Positions 8,067 to 16,880 of a stretch of 59,938 nt of DNA are shown here, in pieces (position 1 is the first letter of the stretch; each line of letters starts with the position of its first letter). The notes beneath the pieces are model-generated. The model searched no databases and had not been told where the DNA came from. It saw nothing but the letters and a program-made list of their open reading frames with translations. The translations under genes were made by a program, and so were the position numbers. The stretch is from CBDCME01 sp965218865. GTDB taxonomy: Bacteria; Pseudomonadota; Alphaproteobacteria; JAAXGF01. The stretch lies in contig CBDCME010000001.1 in the NCBI GenBank assembly GCA_965218865.1, positions 1 to 59,938 of the forward strand. Reading direction: 5' to 3'.

Positions 8067-8861
8067 TTATGATTTAATAATATCCTTCACGAAAGAAAAC
8101 TCCGATAACAATATGACTTTAACATTTTGGTTCCCCGAATATTCTGTTGACTGTTCTATTCCTTTTTTAATTAACGCTTTCACGCGGCTGTTTTTGCACG
8201 CCACCAAAATTCTGCTAAACCCCGCTTCCAGACACCGCCGCACATTCGACAACGCATTGGTCGGCGTGAGTTCGATTTCTATCGCGACGTGCTTTCCGTT
8301 TTTTACAAAACCAACGTCAGCGTTTTTGCCGTTCAAGGCGTATTCAACCCTCGAATCAAAACCCAGCGAACGGTAAAATGCGCAAACATTCCGTTGCCAC
8401 CAGTAATGCTCAAGAGAACAATTTCGTGGGACCTTATGAAACGGCTTGCAAAGTAAATGACATGCCTTTTGAGTCAAAATAACCAAATGAACGTTTCCCC
8501 CCGTTTTGGGGCCAAGATTGACAGTAAACTCTTCAATATAACCATTCGCAACGACGTTATTTTTAATCCTATTGTTTTTGTCTGACGATAATGCCTGATC
8601 CTGCATGCGTTGTTTGTTTGTCGCATTTGGATGGTCATAGGCAAATTGTAGCCACGCCCGTTCTTCATCCGATGGGAGGTCGGTCCCACTAGGGCTTGGA
8701 CTCTTGGCTGTGGCTTCTTCGGTCGCTGCAGTGGCATTGGCCCTTTTCCTGATCACTTTGCACGGCACAACACGCGCCATGAGCGGCGCAAGTAACTCAG
8801 GCATGTCCCACGCAAGCTCTTCATCTGTGACGTCTTTCCGGAAAGTTCGCGGCTCACTCAT
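8067..8861 (-). CDS. Winged-helix plus nuclease-like domain protein, as found at C-termini of conjugative ATPases
   Basis: The 264-residue product (start at ATG 8861, preceded by GGAAAG) resembles the C-terminal region of TraG/VirD4-like or HerA-like mobile-element ATPases. It has a central winged-helix part (NKQRMQDQALSS, VTQ-like VILTQKA), the block LEHYWWQRNVCAFYRSLGF, then an endonuclease-like core with D in NADVGFV and E-x-E in VAIEIELTP, followed by NVRRCLEAGFSRILVA. Here it stands without any ATPase domain. It overlaps the upstream small membrane protein by 8 bases, so the two are translationally coupled. Exact function unknown. Confidence 0.6.
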   Translation of the reverse strand: MSEPRTFRKDVTDEELAWDMPELLAPLMARVVPCKVIRKRANATAATEEATAKSPSPSGTDLPSDEERAWLQFAYDHPNATNKQRMQDQALSSDKNNRIKNNVVANGYIEEFTVNLGPKTGGNVHLVILTQKACHLLCKPFHKVPRNCSLEHYWWQRNVCAFYRSLGFDSRVEYALNGKNADVGFVKNGKHVAIEIELTPTNALSNVRRCLEAGFSRILVACKNSRVKALIKKGIEQSTEYSGNQNVKVILLSEFSFVKDIIKS

Positions 8862-9087
8862 CTTCATCTTTCCGTCGTGAAACGAGTAACCTGATAATGC
8901 CGACAAAAGCAATCAGATAGGCAAGTCTCACTGCCAAATCGAAAATTGCTGGATTGGTGCCTTTGTCGGTAAACGGCGGAATATCCGCCAGCCTATTCGC
9001 GAATTGCTCGATGGCTGGACCCAGATTGAAAAAATGGCCAAGCAATATAATTCCGATGATGATCGCTATGATGTCATACATATTCAT
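8854..9087 (-). CDS. Small two-helix membrane protein of the integrated element
   Basis: The 77-residue product has two hydrophobic helices (residues 5-20 and 50-68) around a polar loop, and a charged tail RRKDEDE. I do not recognise a family. It is the first gene of a minus-strand pair with the winged-helix/nuclease-like protein, overlapping it by 8 bases, which suggests a joint role, perhaps anchoring that protein at the membrane. Confidence 0.55.
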   Translation of the reverse strand: MNMYDIIAIIIGIILLGHFFNLGPAIEQFANRLADIPPFTDKGTNPAIFDLAVRLAYLIAFVGIIRLLVSRRKDEDE

Positions 9088-9194
9088 GTGAACGTCCCGT
9101 CTTATTGCAAGCGTGTCTTGGGTACCTTGATTAAGAAAGGATCGATTTGAGGGATGCGAACGATTGCTTCGCCGACTCCTAACTTATGTATGTA

Positions 9195-10363
9195 ATACCA
9201 ACCGCCCTTAACATTGACTTGTGCGATCCCACGCTCTGAGGCCGATGGACATGATCTTCCAAGGTTGGTCGGTCAGGTTGTTCCAGGCTTGGCAAGAGGC
9301 CTCGACGATGGCTTCATAGGAGTCGAAGACACGATTGGAGAGCCAGTTCTGGCGGAGGTATTGCCAGACATTTTCGGCGGGATTGAGCTCCGGGGACTTG
9401 GGTGGCAAAGGCACGAGGGAGATGTTCTCCGGGATGCCGAGTTTGGCAGTGGTGTGCCATGCGGCTTGGTCGAGCAGCACGACGGCATGGGCGTTTGGGG
9501 CAACGGCCCGGCTGATTTCCTCGAGATGCAGGTCCATGGCTTCAGTATTGGCGCGCGGCATGACCAGCGCCGCGCCCTCACCGCGCTCGGGGCAGATGGC
9601 GCCGAAGAGATACGCCGAAGAGGTCCGTAGGTCCTTGACCTGGCGCGGGCGCGATCCCTTTGGGGCCCACTGGCGCACCAGGCTGTTCTTCTGGCCGACG
9701 CGCATTTCATCTTGAAACCAAACCTCGATGGGCGTGTCCGGTGGCTGTGCCGCTACGATTTTCGCCAAGTGTTCGGGAAAATTTTTTTTTAAATTCCTCC
9801 TGTGCCCGCGCATCCTGGCCGACGTGGCGCGGGCGCGCGGAAATATGCGAGAACCCGAGCGCGGCCAGCAGCTTGCCGACGCTCCGCTCGTGATAGTCCA
9901 CGCCGAAGCGCGTTCGGATCAGTTGCTTGAGATCGATGCAGCGCCAGCGCACGACCCCATCCCGTTCGGGATCGGGACCGGCCTCGATAGCCCGCGAAAG
10001 CGCCGCCATTTGCGACGGCGTCAACCGACGCAACGCCCCGTTCGGCTTGCGGTCGATCAGACCGGCCGGACCTCCCGCGTTGAACCGGTGAACCCAGTCC
10101 CGCAACGTCTGCCGATCCATGCCGCCAATACCCGCCGCGCACGCTCGATCCATCCCATCGTAGATGGCCGCCATCGACAAAAGCCGTCGCGCCTGGTTCC
10201 CATCATCGCTCCGTGCCGCAAGAACACGGACTCTTTCAGCATCAAAGTCGTTTCGCAAAGGAATCGTTGGCATTGAACACACTCCCTTGTTGCCAACAAC
10301 CTTGAATCACACAAAACCTAGCGTGTAAACCTTTGCGCGAGTCAAACTCTGGGGCGGTTGGTA
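9195..10363 (-). mobile_element. IS630-family insertion sequence, type A, copy 1
   Basis: The element is 1169 bp with terminal inverted repeats ACCAACCGCCC at both ends. A TA duplication flanks it (9193-9194 and 10364-10365), as expected for IS630. Two near-identical copies lie at 45.4 and 50.9 kb. It sits three codons before the end of a DNA methyltransferase gene: removing the element restores a short tail ADYIS and a stop. Confidence 0.92.
9208..10273 (-). CDS. IS630-family transposase, two overlapping frames (copy 1)
   Basis: Frame 1 codes an HTH domain and the start of the transposase; frame 2 codes the DDE catalytic domain with VWFQDEM, VVLLDQAAWH and ELNPAENVW. The frames join at a long A run (nine A in this copy, eight A plus G in the others). 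The change needed is plus one (or minus two) in all three copies, so it looks like conserved slippage, not random damage. Confidence 0.85.
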
Positions 10364-10365
10364 TA

Positions 10366-10973
10366 ATCAGCTTGTTCCTTTGTTAGTGACATAGTTTTTC
10401 TTATCCGCTCGATATCTTTCCCACTCCCCAATCGAAAACAAATCTTTATTCGTGAATTGACAAAAACACTTTCTTCAAGATCCGCCGTTTGATCCGCTAC
10501 CACAATCCCGATCCCGGCGTTTCGGCTCTGCGAACCGAGGAACGGATCCAAAATGACATCGCCCTCGTACGTTGAGTTTCGAATCAGAATCTTCAGCAGA
10601 TCGATCGGCTTTTCGTGCGGGTGTCGTTTTTGATAAATCCGCTTTATTGAAATGACGTTGCCGACGTTTTTAAGGTGGAACGAATTCGGCAAACCTTTTG
10701 AAAAAAGAACGACCTATTCCGACTGGGAACGGTATCCGCACCCGGTGCCAAAATGAACTTTATCCCAGCAAATCACGTTGACGAGCTTAAAGCTCGCAAG
10801 TTCGATGCAATCCATCATGTTACGCAGTTGCATCCAATCGGTGAAGCAATAGAAATGGCCGCTGATCTTGCAAACCCGATAAAGCTCGCAACAGATGGGC
10901 TTCATGACAATTCGGAATGCCCGTTCGCTGAGATCGTCGTAATGGATCAGATTCTCTGTCTGACGAAAAATCG
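10366..10973 (-). pseudogene. DNA methyltransferase (N6-adenine or N4-cytosine type), truncated and with an amber stop
   Basis: Two in-frame pieces separated by a TAG at 10714-10716 encode the central and C-terminal parts of a DNA methyltransferase: RVCKISGHFYCFTDW, VICWDKVHFGTGCGYR, then HPHEKPIDLLK and VILDPFLGS, the C-terminal SAM-binding block of the class in which the catalytic motif comes first. The N-terminal part with the DPPY-type motif is missing because IS256 copy 1 abuts it. The IS630 copy touches only its last codons. It may have been the modification gene of the integrated element. Confidence 0.75.
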
Positions 10974-12429
10974 GGCAATGTCCCGGCTGATGTTGAAAAA
11001 GTGAGGTAGGCGTCATTCGCCCGTTAGGCTCTGGGTGTTGAATCCATCAAGGAGAACGACGCCATGACCAAGACTACACGGAACAGCCGCCTTTCGAAAC
11101 TGTTGGAGATCCCGCTTCCGCTGTTGCCGCCGGCCTTGCCGGAGGCTTTTGATGATCTGCGCATGAGCGTGGATCGCTTTTGCCTGTTGGCCGGGGTGGA
11201 GACCCTGGGCGAGATGCTGGACGAGGATAGCGAGGTGCTCTGCGGAGCGCGCCACGCCCGCACGGCCGAGCGGCAGGGCCATCGCTGGGGGACAACCCAG
11301 AGCGAGATTGCCTATCACGGGGGCAAGGTGAAGCTGACGCGCCCGCGGGTGCGCGATCTTGCGGGCAAGGAGATGAGCTTGCCGAGCTGGGAGTTGCTCT
11401 CGGACCCGGCGCTTTTGCAGTCCTGGGCGATGAACATCATGCTGCTTACGGTTTCGACCCGCAAGTACGCGCGCGCCGTGCGCCTGCCCGGCGAGGCCAG
11501 CGGCGACTTGCCGGCACGCGCGGGCGATGCGACCTCGAAGTCCGCGGTCTCGCGGCGCTTCGTGGCCATGACGCGCAAGAAGCTGAAGGCCTTCCTGGCC
11601 AGCGACCTTTCGGATCTCGATCTCCTGGTCATCCAGATCGACGGGCTGCACGTCGGCGATCACGTGTTGCTGGCAGCTATTGGCATCGACGGCGCGGGCG
11701 AGAAGCATGTTCTAGGCCTGGCCGAAGGTGCCACGGAGAATGCCGCCACGGTGCAGGCGCTGCTCGACAACCTGACCGCCCGCGGCCTCGACCCGGAAGT
11801 GCCCCGGCTCTTCATCGTCGACGGCGCCAAGGCGCTCTCCAAGGCGATCAAGCGGACCTTCGGGCCGGTGGCCGCCCTCCAGCGCTGCCAGGTCCACAAG
11901 GGCCGCAACATCATCGAGCGCCTCGACGAAAGCCTTCATGCCGGCGTCAAGAAGGCGCTCAGGCAAGCCTGGGACCAAGACGATGCCGAGAAAGCCGAAC
12001 GCCTCATGAAGAACCTGGCGCGCCGCCTGGAGACCGAGGCCCCCGGCGTTTCGGCTTCCATCCTGGAGGGCCTGGATGAGATCCTCACCGTGATCCGCTT
12101 GGGCCTGCCGCCCAAGCTCAGGCGCTCCTTGGCCTGCACCAACGCCATCGAGAATGCCTTGGGAACGGTCAGGATGGTGCAGCACAATGTCAAGCGCTGG
12201 CGCAACGCCGAGATGGCCTTGCGATGGACCGCCGCCGGCCTCCTGGAAGCCCAAAAGACCTCCGTCGCCTCAAGGCCTACCGGCAACTCCCCATCCTCAG
12301 AACTGCCCTCGAGGATCACGTGAAAAAGGCAAAAGCGAAAAGCGCCATTGAAACCATCAAAGAGGCCGCCTAGCCTCGAAGCCCAACCATGCCTGCCTCG
12401 CCTTTTTCAACAGAGCATGGGACATCGCC
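10974..12429 (+). mobile_element. IS256-family insertion sequence, copy 1
   Basis: The ends are imperfect inverted repeats: GGCAATGTCCCGGCTGATG on the left, GGCGATGTCCCATGCTCTG (reversed) on the right, each followed by TTGAAAAAG. No target duplication is visible at this copy (left flank GAAAAATCG, right flank GGATATCAT), which suggests a rearrangement or flanking deletion after insertion. It is 1456 bp; a five-base difference just inside the left end separates it from the 1461-bp copy 3. Confidence 0.88.
11064..12323 (+). CDS. IS256-family transposase (copy 1)
   Basis: The 419-residue product is an intact mutator-type DDE transposase, with LLVIQIDGLHVGDH (first D), LFIVDGAKALSKAI (second D) and a C-terminal E near CTNAIENALGTVR. 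The start ATG is preceded by GGAGAACGACGCC. It should be able to mobilise all three copies. Confidence 0.93.
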   Translation: MTKTTRNSRLSKLLEIPLPLLPPALPEAFDDLRMSVDRFCLLAGVETLGEMLDEDSEVLCGARHARTAERQGHRWGTTQSEIAYHGGKVKLTRPRVRDLAGKEMSLPSWELLSDPALLQSWAMNIMLLTVSTRKYARAVRLPGEASGDLPARAGDATSKSAVSRRFVAMTRKKLKAFLASDLSDLDLLVIQIDGLHVGDHVLLAAIGIDGAGEKHVLGLAEGATENAATVQALLDNLTARGLDPEVPRLFIVDGAKALSKAIKRTFGPVAALQRCQVHKGRNIIERLDESLHAGVKKALRQAWDQDDAEKAERLMKNLARRLETEAPGVSASILEGLDEILTVIRLGLPPKLRRSLACTNAIENALGTVRMVQHNVKRWRNAEMALRWTAAGLLEAQKTSVASRPTGNSPSSELPSRIT

Positions 12430-12500
12430 GGATATCATCCGCCCCGCTTCGGCGGGGATTGTTTTGGCCCCGCCGCTCGAAAACCTCACTCACATTGGCC

Positions 12501-12860
12501 TCACTCACATGGGAAGGCTTCTTCGAGGGCTCCTATCACCAGAATTACCGCCTTATTGTGTGTCTCCTCAGGGTGCTCTTTCAGGTACTTCACGACGACA
12601 CGTTTTATCTGTGCCGCCGATATTGACGTAATGTCTGGAAAGCACACATCGGGACGCCAAACCCTTTTGGATTCGGCCATCTGGGCCATCTCTCTTACCA
12701 TGTCGGCGATTCCGATGACGTATCCATAACACATAATTTCATTGAAATCTGATTCACTCAGACACTCGTCAACGAGTAAATTCCCTTTTTTCCAGACGGC
12801 CTCTGCCGGCGATACCTGTATCGCAACAGTTAACGCCACCAACAGCATCAACTTTTTCAT
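12501..12860 (-). CDS. Rap1a/Tai-like small exported protein
   Basis: The 119-residue product starts MKKLMLLVALTVAIQVSPAEA, a signal peptide, followed by a small domain with four cysteines (DECLS, IMCYGYVIGIAD, DVCFPD, AFPCE). The block YGYVIGIADM then ITSISAAQIKRVVVKYLKEH is typical of Rap1a/Tai immunity proteins, which protect against secreted amidase effectors in the periplasm. No effector is nearby; many members are orphans of unknown role. A CCCCGC...GCGGGG hairpin (12448-12463) lies just downstream. Confidence 0.7.
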   Translation of the reverse strand: MKKLMLLVALTVAIQVSPAEAVWKKGNLLVDECLSESDFNEIMCYGYVIGIADMVREMAQMAESKRVWRPDVCFPDITSISAAQIKRVVVKYLKEHPEETHNKAVILVIGALEEAFPCE

Positions 12861-13043
12861 GTCTATCCCCGTTGTGAATGAGTGGGCCTGAAGCATGGTT
12901 ATTCGACGGATTTTCCTCCAGCAACGTTTCCCAACTGAGATTAGCAACATCAGGCCTCGCTCAGGCGGGGATTTTGGGGTTCTGCATCGATGGATTCCGG
13001 CAACGTGTCGTTTGCGAACATGGTGCGGACATGGTTATCGGCT

Positions 13044-13505
13044 CTATTCACCTACATTCAACTTGTCATCAGAATTAAGTTTCCATTCGCGCAACAAGCG
13101 CTCCGCTTCGGCAATTTCGTCCGGGCTCATTTGTTTCGCCAGGAGGTCACGGTGCTTCCGAGCCAATCTGAGACCTTGTGCGGCCGAAAGGCTGAACCAG
13201 AAGTGCGCCTTGGCGTTATCCTGGCCTATACCCTCACCTTTTTGGTACATGCGTCCAAGAGTGAATTGGGCGTAGAATTCACCGCCCGCGGCCTTGCGGG
13301 ACCATTCCGCGACCTCCTGTGACTCGCTCGAATCATCATTTGCTCGCGGATCGGGTTGGGCGTCGGAATCACCTTGCTCCGCCAACAACACACGGGCGTC
13401 TGCTCGGTAAAGGTCGTGTTTGGATGGCGATTCTGGGATTTCCGCGCTCATGGAAACGGCAGAGGCGAGGGACAAATGAAACATAGCAAGTATCATCACT
13501 CGCAT
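13044..13505 (-). CDS. Short Sel1-like repeat protein with signal peptide
   Basis: The chosen start gives 153 residues beginning MRVMILAMFHLSLASAVSMS, a signal peptide. One clear Sel1 repeat pair follows (AEWSRKAAGGEFYAQFTLGR, then GEGIGQDNAKAHFWFSLSAA) and a helical tail (MSPDEIAEAERLLREW). Sel1 repeats are alpha-alpha solenoids that bind proteins. It resembles the Sel1 protein at 33.4 kb in its tail. Specific role unknown. Confidence 0.7.
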   Translation of the reverse strand: MRVMILAMFHLSLASAVSMSAEIPESPSKHDLYRADARVLLAEQGDSDAQPDPRANDDSSESQEVAEWSRKAAGGEFYAQFTLGRMYQKGEGIGQDNAKAHFWFSLSAAQGLRLARKHRDLLAKQMSPDEIAEAERLLREWKLNSDDKLNVGE

Positions 13506-13770
13506 CGCACCCTCATTTTGTTCCCAATTTTCCGTCGTCGTACACAACGTCTGGCCCGTGAATTCTTTCGAGACATGGCTTTTACGCACGAAACCATATC
13601 GTACCCGGTTTTTTTGAAAGTGGCTAAGAATTTGTAATGAGGAACGCGGATGTCATTTAATTCGCTCGAAGCAATCATACCGGATCGTGCAGCAATCATA
13701 TTTCCATCGCGGAGGGACCAGCTCCTAAATTCACAAACCAAGTGCAACGTCGGTATGATCCGGAGTTGCT

Positions 13771-13950
13771 ATGGGAACGCAATATGATCAGTTCGTGTTT
13801 GACAATCTGGTTGAGATTTACTGGCATCATGAAGCCCGTAAATCTGGTCCGGAAATTGTTCGCCTGATGAGCCGGCACCCGACCACCATTTGGCTTGAGT
13901 TGAAGCAGAATTCGCTGCCCAAGGGCGGCTACAAGCCAGCCTCGGAGCGG
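13771..13950 (+). pseudogene. IS30-family transposase remnant
   Basis: The first 50 residues contain the HTH of IS30 transposases: MSRHPTTIWLELKQNS followed by GGYKPASERI, equivalent to the usual RHPSTISRELKRN and GYR-A blocks. The reading then loses similarity, and no DDE domain follows. It is a 5' fragment left by an older insertion. Confidence 0.6.
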
Positions 13951-14131
13951 ATATTTTTGCCGCTCATGATTGGCACCGGCCCCGCCGTGGCCTATGCTGG
14001 CGGCGCTGCAGGCGGTGAGATTATGTCCTCACACTCCCGTGGCAGCCGAGCGAATCTTTTGAACTTAGCCCCGCTCCGGCGAGTATTTTTTTGTTCAGCG
14101 CATGCAGAGCCGAGCAGGCCGCTCGAAAAGA

Positions 14132-14335
14132 TCAAGCCTTGCTCAGGTTGACGGCTTTGGGGCCGCGGGTGTCGGACTGGACTTCGAACTCGACCTTCTG
14201 GCCTTCCGCGAGGTAGCCCATGCCGGAGGCCTCGACGGCGGAAATGTGCACGAAGACGTCTTTCGATCCATCCTCGGGAGTGATGAAACCGAAACCCTTG
14301 TTCGTGTTGAAGAACTTTACGGTACCGATGGTCAT
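14132..14335 (-). CDS. Cold-shock protein, CspA family (copy 1)
   Basis: The 67-residue product is a single OB-fold cold-shock domain with RNP1 GFGFITP and RNP2 VFVHIS. It binds single-stranded RNA/DNA and melts RNA structure. It is intact and ends with TGA, showing that TGA is a normal stop here. About 130 bases upstream separate it from the next feature, room for the long leader usual for these genes. Confidence 0.95.
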   Translation of the reverse strand: MTIGTVKFFNTNKGFGFITPEDGSKDVFVHISAVEASGMGYLAEGQKVEFEVQSDTRGPKAVNLSKA

Positions 14336-14604
14336 AGTTTTGATATTCCCATAGTGGATTGTTTTCCCCGGTCCATAACGTTCTGGTGGTATGATAGATG
14401 CTCAAGCGATTGGGGAAATTTCAGGGAGAAGATGGTGCGCGTTCCGCCAAAATCCGCCGATCGGCGCAAGTATTCACACCGTTAATGTATTGGGAGCACA
14501 GAAAGAAAGCAAGCTTTTTCGAAATTTGGCCACTTCGAACTCCTCCATTGAGCCCTGGCGATTGTCACCATGAAACAAACGGCCTATTGTGATCGTGCCC
14601 TTCA

Positions 14605-16094
14605 GGCGATGTCCCATGCTCTGTTGAAAAAGGCGAGGCAGGCATGGTTGGGCTTCGAGGCTAGGCGGCCTCTTTGATGGTTTCAATGGCGCTTTTCGCT
14701 TTTGCCTTTTTCACGTGATCCTCGAGGGCAGCTCTGAGGATGGGGAGTTGCCGGTAGGCCTTGAGGCGACGGAGGTCTTTTGGGCTTCCAGGAGGCCGGC
14801 GGCGGTCCATCGCAAGGCCATCTCGGCGTTGCGCCAGCGCTTGACATTGTGCTGCACCATCCTGACCGTTCCCAAGGCATTCTCGATGGCGTTGGTGCAG
14901 GCCAAGGAGCGCCTGAGCTTGGGCGGCAGGCCCAAGCGGATCACGGTGAGGATCTCATCCAGGCCCTCCAGGATGGAAGCCGAAACGCCGGGGGCCTCGG
15001 TCTCCAGGCGAAACGCCGGGGGACTCGGTGTCCAGGCGGCGCGCCAGGTTCTTCATGAGGCGTTCGGCTTTCTCGGCATCGTCTTGGTCCCAGGCTTGCC
15101 TGAGCGCCTTCTTGACGCCGGCATGAAGGCTTTCGTCGAGGCGCTCGATGATGTTGCGGCCCTTGTGGACCTGGCAGCGCTGGAGGGCGGCCACCGGCCC
15201 GAAGGTCCGCTTGATCGCCTTGGAGAGCGCCTTGGCGCCGTCGACGATGAAGAGCCGGGGCACTTCCGGGTCGAGGCCGCGGGCGGTCAGGTTGTCGAGC
15301 AGCGCCTGCACCGTGGCGGCATTCTCCGTGGCACCTTCGGCCAGGCCTAGAACATGCTTCTCGCCCGCGCCGTCGATGCCAATAGCTGCCAGCAACACGT
15401 GATCGCCGACGTGCAGCCCGTCGATCTGGATGACCAGGAGATCGAGATCCGAAAGGTCGCTGGCCAGGAAGGCCTTCAGCTTCTTGCGCGTCATGGCCAC
15501 GAAGCGCCGCGAGACCGCGGACTTCGAGGTCGCATCGCCCGCGCGTGCCGGCAAGTCGCCGCTGGCCTCGCCGGGCAGGCGCACGGCGCGCGCGTACTTG
15601 CGGGTCGAAACCGTAAGCAGCATGATGTTCATCGCCCAGGACTGCAAAAGCGCCGGGTCCGAGAGCAACTCCCAGCTCGGCAAGCTCATCTCCTTGCCCG
15701 CAAGATCGCGCACCCGCGGGCGCGTCAGCTTCACCTTGCCCCCGTGATAGGCAATCTCGCTCTGGGTTGTCCCCCAGCGATGGCCCTGCCGCTCGGCCGT
15801 GCGGGCGTGGCGCGCTCCGCAGAGCACCTCGCTATCCTCGTCCAGCATCTCGCCCAGGGTCTCCACCCCGGCCAACAGGCAAAAGCGATCCACGCTCATG
15901 CGCAGATCATCAAAAGCCTCCGGCAAGGCCGGCGGCAACAGCGGAAGCGGGATCTCCAACAGTTTCGAAAGGCGGCTGTTCCGTGTAGGCTTGGTCATGG
16001 CGTCGTTCTCCTTGATGGATTCAACACCCAGAGCCTAACGGTTCCAGGCGAATGACGCCTACCTCACTTTTTCAACATCAGCCGGGACATTGCC
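14605..16094 (-). mobile_element. IS256-family insertion sequence, copy 2
   Basis: The same ends as the other copies are present (GGCGATGTCCC at 14605, GGGACATTGCC ending 16094). It is 29 bp longer than copy 3 because of a short imperfect tandem duplication near 15003-15032. No target duplication is evident. It lies in opposite orientation to copy 1, so the 12.4-14.6 kb segment could invert by recombination between them. Confidence 0.88.
14711..15998 (-). pseudogene. IS256-family transposase, frameshifted (copy 2)
   Basis: The first 330 or so residues match the intact copies. A 29-bp near-repeat (GAAACGCCGGGGG units around 14990-15032) then shifts the frame, separating the C-terminal part (14711-14944). 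The catalytic Glu region lies beyond the shift, so this copy should not make active transposase on its own. Confidence 0.88.
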
Positions 16095-16678
16095 CACCGA
16101 CATTGGGATTGCCAAATCGCGGTAGCATTTGCAGAAGCAGGAACTTCTGCTTATGGCTAGCTGCTGCCGTGAGGAGCCGCGTCTGACCACGGCCGCTTTC
16201 CTGCCGCAAGCTGCCGTCCTGATTAGCGCTCCCCTACCAGCAACGCCTTTTTGTCCTGGGGATTCTGGCGAACAGGCCGTTGAGTGTCCCGGCCCCTTTT
16301 TATTTCCGGGAAATTTGGAAGGGACTTTCTTGCTGACCCGTCCGCGTAAGCCTCGACGACGGCGCGGAGCGTCTCTTGCAAAATGTCAACATTGCTGACC
16401 TATTCGTCCGCGCTTTTAAGGCCCCGGAATTTCGGAAAGGGTCCCTTTTGTCCCGTGGAATCTCGGCATGGGACCCATAAACCCCGATGCCCAGGGGAGG
16501 GGTGTGCCGAACCGGGTTTCGGGGTCACACCCTGATTGACGATAGCATGAGGAACAAGAGGCAGATTGCGTATGCTTATGGGGCCGGGTTTGGTCACGAA
16601 ATCGTGCCGAACGATTGCTATTTGATTGCTACGCCTAAACGCCCTCTCGTTGCTTTCTCATTAACTCATTGAAATCAT
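16095..16678. other. Intergenic stretch without a recognisable gene
   Basis: No ORF here has family resemblance or good composition. It lies between IS256 copy 2 and the tRNA-Arg fragment, and would be chromosomal DNA outside the element that used that attachment site. Confidence 0.4.
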
Positions 16679-16724
16679 TGGCGCACCCGGCGAGATTCGA
16701 ACTCACGACCTCTACCTTCGGAGG
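16679..16724 (-). other. 3' fragment of tRNA-Arg(CCG), probable attachment site
   Basis: On the minus strand this is the 3' half of a tRNA: anticodon loop CCTCCGAAGG, T-arm GAGTTCGAATCTC, acceptor strand GGGTGCG, and encoded CCA. The 5' half (D-arm, 5' acceptor) is absent. Such 3' duplicates are left at one end of integrated elements. To its right are repeats of TTGACGCTGC, which resemble integrase arm sites. Confidence 0.75.
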
Positions 16725-16744
16725 ATTCGGGACTATCGCTAATT

Positions 16745-16802
16745 GCTTGACGCTGCTTGTCATTTACGGCGTCTGTTGACGCTGCTTGACGCTGCTTGAC
16801 GC
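16745..16802. repeat. Direct repeats TTGACGCTGC beside the tRNA fragment
   Basis: Three exact TTGACGCTGC units occur, two of them in tandem, with a truncated TTGACGC following; they lie 20-78 bases from the tRNA-Arg fragment. Spacing and position fit arm-type binding sites of a tyrosine integrase. A tandem ATTCCGCGGACA pair follows at 16805-16827. Together these suggest the internal end of an integrated element that extended to the right. Confidence 0.55.
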
Positions 16803-16880
16803 CTATTCCGCGGACATTCCGCGGACAAGGAGTGTGGTTACGACGAGGTATACAACCAAGGAATCTTATCAGGGTAATCA

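Noticed and set aside
10366..10973. Complete restriction-modification pair in the 5.7-11 kb element
   Set aside because: No endonuclease gene is adjacent and the methyltransferase is truncated with an internal stop.
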